Assembly (NCBI GenBank): GCA_000226015.1
Contig: JH153388.1
Coordinates: forward strand, 45,463-84,373
DNA from: Mnemiopsis leidyi
Lineage: Eukaryota; Ctenophora; Tentaculata; Lobata; Bolinopsidae
Length of the DNA: 38,911 nt
Direction: 5' to 3'
The notes beneath the pieces were generated by a model, which was given only the letters and a program-made list of their open reading frames with translations, searched no databases and was not told where the DNA came from. Below are positions 19,610 to 38,911 of the stretch, in pieces. Made by a program: the position numbers and the translations under genes. The first letter of the stretch is position 1. The number at the start of each line of letters is the position of its first letter.

Positions 19610-19796
19610 TTGCTACACGTTGCATAGCCCTGCTGCCGCGAAGCGGCAGCCTCCGGCGCGCGCGAAGCGCGCGGCGGCGTGGCCGCGCGCAGCGCGGCCA
19701 CGCCCCCCCCCCGGAGGGGGGGCGTTTTCAAAAAAATTTTCAAATTTTTTAAAATTTTTGAAAAAGTTTTTTGAAAAGGGTCACAACGTGAGACAA
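19610..19796. mobile_element. 187-bp hAT-like element built of hairpins, with 8-bp target duplication
   Basis: Flanked by identical octamers GTATAACT at 19602-19609 and 19797-19804. The ends are imperfect inverted repeats: TTGCTACACGTTGCATAGCCC on the left, and TTGTCTCACGTTGTGACCC as the complement of the right. The interior is a chain of near-perfect hairpins: GCTGCCGCGAAGCGGCAGC, a GGCGCGCG stem, a GTGGCCGCGCGC stem, a CCCCCCCCGG run and an A/T stem of TTTTCAAAAA type. An 8-bp duplication is characteristic of hAT (and P) transposons. A short copy lies at 7028-7103. No coding capacity; the open frame inside is spurious. Confidence 0.75.
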
Positions 19797-19802
19797 GTAT
19801 AA

Positions 19803-19968
19803 CTATAGTGTACAGTATACACTATACAGTGTATATAGTAGTGTAAATTAGTGTACAGTATACACTATACAGTGTATATAGTAGTGTAAATTAGTGTACA
19901 GTATACACTATACAGTGTATATAGTAGTGTACAGTAGACACTATACAGTGTATATAGCTATAGGGTGC
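19803..19968. repeat. Tandem palindromic repeat, ~43-bp unit
   Basis: Three to four copies of a unit containing GTACAGTATACACTATACAG and its own complement, so each unit is itself a hairpin. It begins right at the right-hand target duplication of the adjoining hairpin element. Confidence 0.85.
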
Positions 19969-19969
19969 A

Positions 19970-20430
19970 TACTGTAGGGTACATACTGTACAATCTACAG
20001 CTAATTGTGCTTGTACCCATAGTGCTAATGTAGTAACTACGGAATATAGCTAAATAGGTGCAAGGTGAAATACAGGATGACACTTGACAAGTGTATTGTA
20101 AGCAGATACAGTGACACAAATCTGACAACACAGGCACTGACTTAGCACTGTGTAGCGTGTACCGTTACAAATATTAATAATTTGATCTTGGTAATGACAT
20201 TCATTGTTGTCCAGGGTCCTATCTTAGCAACTTCCCGTATGTGCTGCAATTCAGTAAAACAAGACGTGGTAAATGTGCGATCTCGGGATTTATAACTAGT
20301 CTTCTGATTTGAAACTTAACCTAACCATCCTGGGAGAAAACAGGTAGAACTGTAAACTGCAGGGCTGCTCTCAGGGCAGCAACACACGTTGCTTGAACAA
20401 TACCTAACACTATACTTGAACCATAACTCA
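19970..20430. other. Spacer, no gene supported
   Basis: No open frame or RNA gene recognised. Confidence 0.35.
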
Positions 20431-20434
20431 CAAC

Positions 20435-20790
20435 AAAAACAAAAACAAAAACAAAACAAAAACAACAGCACAACAGCAAAAACAAAAAACAAAACAAAAA
20501 CGAAAACAAAAACAACAGCACAACAAAAACAACAACAACAATAACAACAAATACAACAGCAACAAGAACAACAAGAACAAGAACAAGAACAAGAACAAGA
20601 ACAAGAACAAGAACAAGAACAAGAACAAGAACAAGAACAACAGCAGCAGCAACAACAACAACAACAAAACCACGATAACAATAAAAACCAACAAAATCAA
20701 CAACGACAAAAACAACAACAGCAAAAACCACGACAACATAAAAACGACAAAATCAACAACGACAAAAAGCAACAACAACAAGGTCGAAGT
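20435..20790. repeat. Long A/C-rich simple repeat (ACAAAA, AACAAG, AACAAC)
   Basis: Mixed units with a pure (AACAAG)n block at about 20560-20640. The overlapping minus-strand reading frames of poly-Cys, poly-Val or poly-Leu are by-products of the repeat. Confidence 0.95.
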
Positions 20791-22560
20791 ACACGCACTA
20801 CAACATATCCAGGGCACAAAAACACGTCTAATACAAGGCGTGGGTTCCTGGAGGCGGATGTGGCAGCTCCATTATACCCATTATATTTAGAGAGAGAGTA
20901 GGAGGACTAGGAGAGAGGAAGGGAGAGAGAGTACCTTACTCCAAACTTTGTCCTCAAGTAATGGTGTTCAAATTAACATTACCTGCTTCAGCCGCCAAAT
21001 CAGGTTCTAATTAATCAAGTGGACTGGGAGGTAAGAGGGAAAGTTGCCAAGTGGCAAGAGGAGATAGAGAGAGAGTGGGAGATTCGGACTAGGGTGCAGG
21101 TTGCTAAGTAGGTTGTCAGGATGATAGTGTTTCGGCTCTCAACTAAATAGGTTGCACTTAATGCGACGAGGCCGGGGAACACAGTTGTTTTCCTACCTAT
21201 ACCAGTCAGGTTATTGTTTTTCATTTTTGGTTGAGATGATTTTCATAATAAAAACCGATAATAAAAACCAGAAGGTTGTATGTATATGTAACGTAAGTAT
21301 AAAAAGTACACAATTGACGACAAATTCCAACTTATACCAAAAGACTTGGTTTAACCCTGCTCCCCTCACAAGTGACGTCACAATTCAAGCGCGAACTGAT
21401 TCATCCGGTCTGGCACTTCGACACAGGTCAGCTCAAATCAAGCATTTAACCAAAGGGAAAAATGTCCATTTGTCCGTTTAATTACGAGCAGAACACTTCA
21501 TCCTTACGTAAACAATGTCTCGAAATTTCCACAATGTACAATTTTACGACAAATTCGTCTCCCATGAATCGAACTCGGCTTAGTAATCCTCTTGACTCTT
21601 CCCTCTTCAATGTCTATTATAATTAGAACGGGACAATCTCTTGCTTGTATGTAAATTAAGAAAGTTGTAAAAAAACTCTAACAGAATCGTAAGACATTTG
21701 AAATCCCAGTAGTTAAGATAACCTGAAACAAGCTTCAAAACAGTCGACTTGACACTGCGCTAATGCGCGAAATGAAAATTGAATTCATGCTAAATACCGC
21801 CAAAGTATATGTGGATGATTCTTTAATCTTCAAAATTTGCTTAGTCGGGAATGATATAAGTTTGGAGCCATTTTCAGGCAAAGACTGTACTGCTCGCGGT
21901 TCGATTCAATTGTCACGTCACAAATGTCAACTATTTTGCCGCCCAAGAAAAATAGCAGATTTTTCCCCAAGGGGCCAGTTATCAAACGCAGGTATAAAAC
22001 TCAAAATAGGGAAGAAATTGCATCCTTCAGACCGATGCTCAACATAAAATAAAATAAGTATGGCAACTAAGATATCTCACGCAACTACGATCTGTTTCGG
22101 GAGTAACCACGTGACAGTTACGTGCACGTGCAAGAAGACGCGCTGCACATGGTAAAACATAGATCTGAGAGCTATGTTACAGTTGTGGAATATCAGATTG
22201 TAGGTGCGTGCTGGAATTTGGGTTTTTGCAGCCCCCAAAAACCCGTTCATCACAATAAATTACGTAGATTTTAATAATTTACATTGACTGTATACAATAT
22301 ATAATCACGAGTGCAGACTGTATTGCCCACAAAAGTTTCTTCACCAATAAAAAATGTGGACAAAATCATTATATTCCTGCTTCATTCCCTTTCATAGCTC
22401 AGCAAAAATAGGACCTTAAATTATTAAACGCTATTTACATTGAGTAAAAATAGAAACTTTTAACGATAATTTGCGGAGCAAAATAAGCTTAATATAAATC
22501 AACCGTTGGAGTAACTGTATGGGTGTTATGTAAAGAGAGATGATGCCGTTAAATTCGCGT
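20791..22560. other. 3' flank of CDC14, no gene supported
   Basis: Includes a short GAGA-rich tract near 20890-20930 and plus-strand frames of 94-109 codons that look random in composition and lack splice or promoter support. Confidence 0.35.
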
Positions 22561-22769
22561 ATTTGGATGCCTAGGGGCTATAAAAAATAAAGGTTAAAAC
22601 TTTTAATTGTTCACTGATTGTGGTCCAACAGGAATCAACTAAAGAGTTTTCTGACGAGATTTTGGTAGCACAGTTCATTCCCCAGTCCGATGGATCACGT
22701 GTGTTGCAATGTATCACGTTCGTTGCTGTGACGACACGTGACGTACAAAGCACGTGACCAAATCACGTG

Positions 22770-33284
<10,515 letters not shown>

Positions 33285-33695
33285 TTATGAGTTTGAGTTC
33301 GGCACCAAGATATAATCAGTGACTTAAACTTCACAAGCGAATTTATCTTATTTGTGGATACTGAAATCTGATGACAATTTCGTCAAAGTTCGTAGTAGTT
33401 TGTTTAATCTGTCAGACCAGGAGGTGCTATTCAACAATTCTGAGAAACTTTGCAATAAAGCTGAGACAAAACGTTCATTTATAGCCCACCAACTAGGAAT
33501 TAAAGTGTGTATATGGTGAGCCGACTTGTAGCAGTATACAGAGCTGCGTCATCTCTCTTAGAAACCGGTCAGTCAACACAAGAAACCAGTTTTACCAGTC
33601 CCTCAAACGTAAACTTCACAGATTAACCTGTTTCGTGAGTTCACGTTGAAAAGAGTCCACTTGATTCGAAGATCTCATATTTTAACCTATATTTA

Positions 33696-33963
33696 CCTTA
33701 TCGGTGGAAAAGTTTCCGGTGGTAATAAGGCTAGTTATTAGTTGGTCGGCTAAAAGTATGGCCTGTTTCGCGATCCAGACGAAAAACGCCAAAATAAACG
33801 AAATTTGTCGATTTTGGCGAAATTTTCACGTGGCGCTTGTCGAAAAATTACGATGAATTTGAACGTATAAGTTTAAATCGCAAACTAAATACTGTAACAT
33901 GCATGACGAGCCTGACGAGTTCAAATTGCCACATTACCACCGGAAACTTTTCCACCGATAAGG
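33696..33963. mobile_element. 268-bp TA-flanked element with 31-bp perfect terminal inverted repeats
   Basis: 33696-33726 is the exact reverse complement of 33933-33963, starting CCTTATCGGTGGAAAAG. TA lies immediately outside both ends (33694-33695 and 33964-33965), the signature of Tc1/mariner insertion. There is no transposase; the open frame at 33837 is a chance reading. A non-autonomous MITE, apparently young given the perfect repeats. Confidence 0.85.
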
Positions 33964-33965
33964 TA

Positions 33966-34700
33966 TGCCCCTTTCACGTTGTATCTAGTAGACTACCCAT
34001 GTCGTTGTGCTTTACAGATGGCTTTCTATGAAACGATGGTAACAAAATGGACTATAAGAGTTGGGATTGCATTGTTGCAACAAACAGAAATCGGTGACTA
34101 TCCAAGCATAACCAAAGATTTTATTTTGCTTCAACAACAATAATAAGCTGAACTCCAATTGTCTTTTTATAATACTAAAATATGTCGTTTATATTATTGA
34201 GAGCATCAAGAATGTGTTAGACCTAAAAATTGTTGTATCTACGGATGCAGCCGCGATCGAATGAACATCATTCCCTCATTTTCTACTTTGATCCCTCCAA
34301 ATATTGACAAAGTCAATTACCGTTGAACCTATTAATTACTATGGTACAAGGTGAACAGATTTTTGCTATCAATAAGGTCTGAAACCAGAAAATAAATAAA
34401 TCTCTTTTTAACTTATAGACAAAGCGATGATTAGCGATCTACCATTGATTGAGAAATAATTTCCCTATTCGTTTAACTCTTTAAAATTTAAACATTCCGT
34501 TATCGGAACTGCTTATTGCGATACGGAAATTCGGAAATAGAACTGATCTACTATTTTCTTCAATAAAATTAGCCTCATAAAATTTATCAATAATACGCTA
34601 ACTTCACTGCGCACCCGGGAAATTGGGAATCGAACTGGCTCCAAACAAGGACCTCAATAGGTTTGCTCCTCCTGTGAACTAAAATAACATTCTTAACTCG
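33966..34700. other. Spacer between CDC14 exon and glycosyltransferase gene
   Basis: I searched for the missing upstream CDC14 exon here (pattern ending in a Pro codon plus G before a GT donor) and found nothing convincing. It contains the 3'UTR of the gene ending at 34710, without a clear AATAAA close to the stop. Confidence 0.35.
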
Positions 34701-34709
34701 AAAATTCTA

Positions 34710-36275
34710 TTAATCAGAAAAGGAAGAGGCTGACCAGCCCCCATGACCCACATGACGAAAACCCACAATGTTCCAGTGATTATAAAACAATCTTCGCATT
34801 GTCCTCATTCTCAAATATCTCAACCTGTTATAGTCCTCATTTTCAGACGACTCATTAGAACGGGGGTGAGCATTGATGACCCGGAAATTCGGGCACCAGA
34901 CTACTTTCTTGCCTCCTCCTTTTAGTCGTAGAAACAAATCGTGATGTTCAAATATCTTAAGCTCTCTACTCCATCCGCCTACTTCCAAAACGTCTTTTGT
35001 TTTCGCCATGAAACTGTTGCTAGTCAAATCACAACGTAAACACTTTGGAAAGATTGATAAACCTTGGTTAGCAATCCTGCATGATCCCATGTACTGAAAT
35101 AACACTGGATTTTGGGCATCTTCACATTTGAACTCCAAAAATCCAGGCCAGTTACGGGAGTCAGTTCTTGCACCAACCAGGGACAAATCTGTCTTGTCAA
35201 GAAGTTCTGCCATTTTGGCGGCGTTCCAAGACTTAGTCACTATGTTATCGTCATCCATATTGACAAAATATTTTGTCTTGACCATAGAGACTCCCCGCAT
35301 TCTTCCTTCGCTTATCCCTAAGTCAGTTTCATTGGTAACCACATAATTAATGTTGGGAAATTTGGACAGTTGAGCTTGAATTTCTGGGGGATGAGGCAAA
35401 GGCCCATCATCTATAACTATCATTGGAAGGTTCTGATTAAGAACAAATCGTAATGACTCAGCCAAACGGATCACCAAAAGAGGACGTCTTGCAGTCTTTA
35501 CTACAACAGTCACACATTGAGATAAATTTTGACATCTGTTTACTTGACTTTTAGGAAGAAGTTCAGCCATGGGCGGACGGAGATTAGCTGCTCGATTACA
35601 CTTATCACTTTTACCATAAGGATTAATGGATGGAATCAAGAGAGCTTTCCTGTCTTTAAGGAACTCTATTTCGTCTAACAGGTTTATTCGAGAAGCAAGA
35701 CCCTCACACCTTGCCAGTGCCACTACTGCACCTAGTTCCGGTCCCGAAGTAGGTCGGTAGTTTGATAGAGGGGCAACACATAGCCCTTTCTTTGTTCCAC
35801 TAAGAGTGTCATTCACGATTTCCAAATTTAGAGCGTTTGGGCAATTAACCATCGCTAGCTTCGTTGAGTTTAAATTTTTGAGACCGATACAAAGTGATGA
35901 TGCATCTTCGACGACTCTTCCATTTAAAAAGTAAAATGTCTGGTTAGAGATCGGATCACAAAAGGAGACTTGAAGATCTTTGTCAGTTGAAACTCCGACA
36001 CATTTTCCTTCGTAGGAGAATTGAATTCGAAATTTCTTGGTGTGAATGGGAAGGTTGTGTGTCCCCGCAAACTCATTAAGTGACTGACTGTCAGTTATTG
36101 CTGAGTCTGATAAGTGCACTTGGGCTGTGACTTCGGAGGAGATAGCAGAAACATTCCCGTTGGGAGATATCTTATCATTTTGGTAGTTCTGCTGAATCAG
36201 AAACAACAACAGAAGTAGTAAACATGTTACAACAACTTTATATCTATAATTACACAAGCCTAATCTGACAGTCAT
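34710..36275 (-). CDS. Ricin-lectin plus GT-A glycosyltransferase, type II membrane protein (copy 1)
   Basis: Intronless, 521 aa, starting at ATG 36275. Residues 13-28 form a signal anchor (VVVTCLLLLLLFLIQQ) after a short basic cytoplasmic tail, so a Golgi lumenal enzyme is likely. Residues about 82-205 look like a ricin-type beta-trefoil: repeated G-K-C-V-G-V, FCDP...QTFYFLNG, SLCIGL...LAMVNC. Residues about 253-500 form a GT-A fold: CVTVVVKTARRPLL start, IVIDDGP, metal-binding DDD at 341-343 in YFVNMDDDN, and EHHDLFLRLKGGGKKVVWC at 443-461. The pattern DDD / EHxDFF-like resembles GT12 beta-1,4-GalNAc-transferases (B4GALNT) more than the polypeptide GalNAc-transferases, whose ricin domain is C-terminal. 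Sugar and acceptor unknown. It lies in tandem with a close paralogue upstream on the same strand. Confidence 0.85.
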   Translation of the reverse strand: MTVRLGLCNYRYKVVVTCLLLLLLFLIQQNYQNDKISPNGNVSAISSEVTAQVHLSDSAITDSQSLNEFAGTHNLPIHTKKFRIQFSYEGKCVGVSTDKDLQVSFCDPISNQTFYFLNGRVVEDASSLCIGLKNLNSTKLAMVNCPNALNLEIVNDTLSGTKKGLCVAPLSNYRPTSGPELGAVVALARCEGLASRINLLDEIEFLKDRKALLIPSINPYGKSDKCNRAANLRPPMAELLPKSQVNRCQNLSQCVTVVVKTARRPLLVIRLAESLRFVLNQNLPMIVIDDGPLPHPPEIQAQLSKFPNINYVVTNETDLGISEGRMRGVSMVKTKYFVNMDDDNIVTKSWNAAKMAELLDKTDLSLVGARTDSRNWPGFLEFKCEDAQNPVLFQYMGSCRIANQGLSIFPKCLRCDLTSNSFMAKTKDVLEVGGWSRELKIFEHHDLFLRLKGGGKKVVWCPNFRVINAHPRSNESSENEDYNRLRYLRMRTMRRLFYNHWNIVGFRHVGHGGWSASSFSD

Positions 36276-36383
36276 GCTTAAAAGTTGATGTATTGTTGCA
36301 ACCGAGTAGAAATCATGTGAAAAGCTAAAGCATTGAATTGTGTTGTCAAGAAAATTTTACGAAAAGAACAACGTAGAAAAAGT

Positions 36384-36389
36384 TTTATT
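36384..36389 (-). terminator. Polyadenylation signal AATAAA of copy 2
   Basis: TTTATT on plus is AATAAA on the minus strand, about 155 bases beyond the stop at 36543. It lies only about 110 bases before the ATG of copy 1, so the intergenic space is very compact. Confidence 0.6.
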
Positions 36390-36542
36390 TGATAAACATT
36401 GGAGGAGCTAAATCGGATTGTACAGAGGCATGTAATCCCAGTATGTTAGATCCAGGCCCGGGACCAGCTGATATCCGAATGTCGAGAATTGATGTACAAT
36501 GTACAATTAAAACCGAGATAATTCGTTTCGAAATATCACTTT

Positions 36543-38090
36543 CTACAAATCATGCAACCAAGATAAAGACCATTCCTGGTTCGATATACTTCGGAGCTTA
36601 AAAATATTCCAGCGATTGAAAAATAGCTTCCTCATTCGGACCTGTCTCTCATATCTCAATCTCTCATAGTTCCTGTCAACAGAGGCTGCTCCAGAAGTTA
36701 AGTGAACATTGAGGACCCGGAAACTTGGACACCACACCACCTTCTTGCCCCCTCCTTTCAGTCGTAGAAACAAATCGTGATGTTCAAATATCTTTAACTC
36801 TCTACTCCATCCGCCTACTTCCAAAACGTCTTTTGTTTTCGCCATGAAACTGTTGCTGGTTATATCACACCGTACACACTCGGGAAAAGCGGGCAACGTT
36901 TGACTGGCAATCCTGCATGACTTCCTGCTCTGCGTCAAAACTGGTTCTTCACCGTCACAGTTAAAATCCAAAAATCCGGGCCAGTCAATTGAGTCAGTTC
37001 TAGCACCAACTAGGGACAAATCTGTCTTGTCAAGAAGTTCTGCCATTTTGGCGGCGTTCCAAGACTTAGTCACAACGTTATCGTCATCCATGTTGACAAA
37101 ATATTTTGTCTTGACCATAGAGACTCCCCGCATTCTTCCTTCGCTTATTCCTAAGTCAGTTTCATTAGTAACCACATAATTAATGTTGGGAAATTTGGAC
37201 AGTTGAGCTTGAATTTCTGAGGGATGAGGCAAAGGTCCATCATCTATAACTATCATTGGAAGGTTCTGATTAAGAACAGATCGTATTGACTTAGCCAAAC
37301 GCATCACCAAAAGAGGACGTCTTGCAGTCTTGACTACAACTGTCACACATTGAGATAAATTTTGACATCTGTTTACTTGACTTTCAGGAAGAAGTTTAGC
37401 CATGGGCGGACGGACATTGGCAGCTCGATTGCAAACATCTGTTTCACTATTTTGATAAAACATCAGCAAGGCTTTCCGGTCTTCGAGAAAGTGAGTTTCT
37501 TCTAGAAGGTTCATTTGCGCGGGAAGATGTTTGCAATTAGTTAAAGCCAACACAGCCCCTAAAGTTGGACTTAAGGTTGGATAACCATGAAAGAGAGGGG
37601 CAACACAGAGATCCAATTCTGAACCACTCTCGTATCGGAGGGTTCCATTTATCATCTTTAACTTCAGGGCATTCTGACATTTTACCAAAGCAAGCTCTGT
37701 CGAAATAGAGTCTTTAAGACCGATACACTTAGATGTTCTCTCCGCTTTGAGTATCCCATTCAAAAAGTTAAAGGCCTGATCTGAGTTGGGATCACAAAAC
37801 GTGACTTGCAAAAAACCTTCAGACGAAACTCCAATACATTTCCCTTCATGAGAGAATTGAAGTCGGTATTTTCCCGAGTGAGAACTTTCCGAAAGCTTCT
37901 CTATGTCAGAGGAATCTACGTTGTTCACCTCACTTTGATTTCGTGGTAAAACCGAGATTTCCGAAGTGATAACAAATGCCGGTGCGTCGTCTTGTCGTTT
38001 TGTACTGTGGATAAACAACAGTGCAAGAAAAATGAAGCATGTCAAAGCAAAGAGAGCAAATTTTTTCCGACAGACCGATGAAGTGTCCAT
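36543..38090 (-). CDS. Ricin-lectin plus GT-A glycosyltransferase, type II membrane protein (copy 2)
   Basis: Intronless paralogue of the 34710-36275 gene, same order: cytoplasmic tail, signal anchor (FALFALTCFIFLALLFIH), Ser/Asn-rich stem, ricin-like beta-trefoil (GKCIGVS, VTFCDPNSDQAFNFLNG, SKCIGL), then the GT-A domain with YFVNMDDDN and EHHDLFLRLKGGGKKVVWC. I chose ATG 38090 (515 aa): it gives a tail and anchor aligned with copy 1, and a minus-strand TATATAAT at 38159-38152 would start transcription after the in-frame upstream ATG at 38174. That alternative start would add 28 residues including a second hydrophobic stretch. GT cores of the two copies are almost identical, whereas the lectin domain and the segment between DDD and EHHD differ. 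Role is presumably Golgi glycan synthesis with lectin-guided acceptor choice (inference). Confidence 0.85.
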   Translation of the reverse strand: MDTSSVCRKKFALFALTCFIFLALLFIHSTKRQDDAPAFVITSEISVLPRNQSEVNNVDSSDIEKLSESSHSGKYRLQFSHEGKCIGVSSEGFLQVTFCDPNSDQAFNFLNGILKAERTSKCIGLKDSISTELALVKCQNALKLKMINGTLRYESGSELDLCVAPLFHGYPTLSPTLGAVLALTNCKHLPAQMNLLEETHFLEDRKALLMFYQNSETDVCNRAANVRPPMAKLLPESQVNRCQNLSQCVTVVVKTARRPLLVMRLAKSIRSVLNQNLPMIVIDDGPLPHPSEIQAQLSKFPNINYVVTNETDLGISEGRMRGVSMVKTKYFVNMDDDNVVTKSWNAAKMAELLDKTDLSLVGARTDSIDWPGFLDFNCDGEEPVLTQSRKSCRIASQTLPAFPECVRCDITSNSFMAKTKDVLEVGGWSRELKIFEHHDLFLRLKGGGKKVVWCPSFRVLNVHLTSGAASVDRNYERLRYERQVRMRKLFFNRWNIFKLRSISNQEWSLSWLHDL

Positions 38091-38151
38091 GACGAGTAAA
38101 ACGACTAACCAGAACTCCCTGAGCCACACCAAACCGTGCAAATTGACTGGA

Positions 38152-38159
38152 ATTATATA
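38152..38159 (-). promoter_or_regulatory. Possible TATA box of glycosyltransferase copy 2
   Basis: The minus strand reads TTATATAATT. It lies 62-70 bases upstream of the preferred ATG at 38090 and inside the alternative upstream reading frame, which argues for the shorter start. Confidence 0.4.
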
Positions 38160-38272
38160 ATTTCTATACTGCATCCTCTTGATCCAATAATTACGTCGTC
38201 AACAAGACAATTTTTACAAGTGATGTATAGATATACACATGGGAAATGGACAGTTATCAAACCCGCCCACAT

Positions 38273-38360
38273 GGGTTATAACACAGCAGCCAGGGCCGGG
38301 GTTATAACACAGCAGCCAGGGCCGGGGTTATAACACAGCAGCCAGGGGTTCTGGGGTTAT
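38273..38360. repeat. Tandem repeat, three copies of ~26 bp
   Basis: Units of GGTTATAACACAGCAGCCAG plus GGCCGG; the last copy diverges. Confidence 0.9.
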
Positions 38361-38735
38361 AACGTTCCCCGCTAATAAAGAATTGTTAAGCAGTTCATCC
38401 TTTGTTTTTGTTGTTGGGACACTTCTGTTAATAAATCTAGTAGAAAGGGTAGAGATAATGGACGCACCGAGAGCAACATGGGAAAAAGCTGATTTAAAGC
38501 TAATGTTGGGAACGTTCAATTCTTAAATTCACTGAATTAATTTCTGTTTTACTTTTTACCACGTTACAGAGGACCTTGTATGAAAGATGAACCTAAAACT
38601 AAAAGGTCATCGAGTTAGCGACTTTTCCATTTTGTTTAAGGAACTTCATAATTTTTTTAAAAAATTGAATTGGTGCTGACCGTAAACTGATGTATTCTTG
38701 AAGCATCTTGTAAAAGTGTCTTTGAAGGTGGTCTG
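38361..38735. other. Spacer, no gene supported
   Basis: No open frame of substance and no recognisable signals. Confidence 0.35.
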
Positions 38736-38739
38736 ACAA

Positions 38740-38846
38740 CGCACGGCAGGCAGGCAGGCAGGCAGGCACACAGGCACACAGACACACAGCCACACAGCCA
38801 CACAGCCACACAGACTCACGCACGCACACACACACACACGCACGCA

Positions 38847-38878
<32 letters not shown>

Positions 38879-38882
38879 CACA
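38740..38882. repeat. Compound microsatellite (GGCA, CACACAG, CGCA, CA)
   Basis: Successive blocks of GGCA, ACACAGCC, ACGC and AC units. The Cys/Val/Ala-rich minus-strand frames over it are artefacts. Confidence 0.95.
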
Positions 38883-38894
38883 CTACAAACTTAC

Positions 38895-38911
38895 CATAGA
38901 CTCGGTTACCT
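38895..38911 (-). CDS. Possible 3' end of an exon cut by the window edge
   Basis: The last 17 bases on the minus strand precede a strong donor, TCTATG|GTAAGTTTG. If the exon ends in phase 1 (codons GGT AAC CGA GTC TAT, then G), it can join the first CDC14 exon seen at 33253 to make Asp before KFLAFSGPH, as in CDC14B (DRF). The residues GNRVY are not a good match to the usual WI(V/I)P, so the link is tentative. If true, both glycosyltransferase genes lie in a CDC14 intron. Confidence 0.3.

Noticed and set aside
20316-20817. Poly-Cys / poly-Val / poly-Leu minus-strand frames
   Set aside because: Produced by the A/C-rich simple repeat in three frames at once; not genes.
21763-22047. 94-codon plus-strand frame
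   Set aside because: Random-looking composition, no recognised motif, no promoter or splice context.
33466-33505. Possible missing CDC14 exon ending LIP|GTTGGT
   Set aside because: Upstream residues do not resemble the CDC14 linker, and the acceptor is absent.
38599-38883. Cys/Val-rich minus-strand frames
   Set aside because: Translations of a CA/CGCA/GGCA microsatellite.

Overview
The window reads as nuclear DNA of an invertebrate animal. It has multi-exon genes with GT-AG introns, A+T-rich spacers, many micro- and minisatellites, several small inverted-repeat transposons, two assembly gaps (11782-12041 and 27303-27480), and animal-type proteins: an LDLa-ectodomain 7TM receptor, cytochrome b561, CDC14 phosphatase and ricin-lectin glycosyltransferases. 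I cannot fix the phylum. LDLa-type receptors of this sort are common in cnidarians, molluscs and other marine invertebrates. Every gene I can support lies on the minus strand.

Layout, left to right: 1-2.3 kb holds weak unassigned exon candidates and a perfect 60-bp palindrome. 2600-5938 is an intronless receptor of about 1112 aa, with LDLa-like cysteine modules followed by a class-A 7TM domain. 6.6-7.2 kb holds two different short inverted-repeat elements. 8099-11226 is an eight-exon gene for an unrecognised proline/serine-rich disordered protein; I assembled it by matching splice phases. 11353-14128 is a five-exon cytochrome b561 gene (244 aa, all four haem histidines) whose last intron is filled by a telomere-like GGTGTTGTTAGG array and a gap. 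14.1-22.7 kb is mostly spacer. It holds a LINE 3' remnant, a CCAAT-rich promoter-like block near 18.1 kb, a hairpin-rich element with 8-bp target duplications at 19610-19796, and long simple repeats.

22770-33253 is the catalytic C-terminal half and tail of a CDC14 dual-specificity phosphatase in eleven phase-consistent exons. Its introns carry a large foldback repeat, minisatellites and a TA-flanked inverted-repeat element just upstream. The N-terminal CDC14 domain was not found. 34710-38090 holds two tandem intronless paralogues, each a type II membrane protein with a ricin-type beta-trefoil followed by a GT-A glycosyltransferase domain. The last 17 bases look like an exon end with a GTAAGT donor, in the phase CDC14 needs, so the two glycosyltransferase genes may sit inside a CDC14 intron.

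The genes do not form an obvious pathway. The features most worth follow-up are the lectin-glycosyltransferase pair with its mosaic conservation, the duplicated splice acceptor in CDC14, the hairpin-built hAT-like element, and the intronless LDLa receptor.
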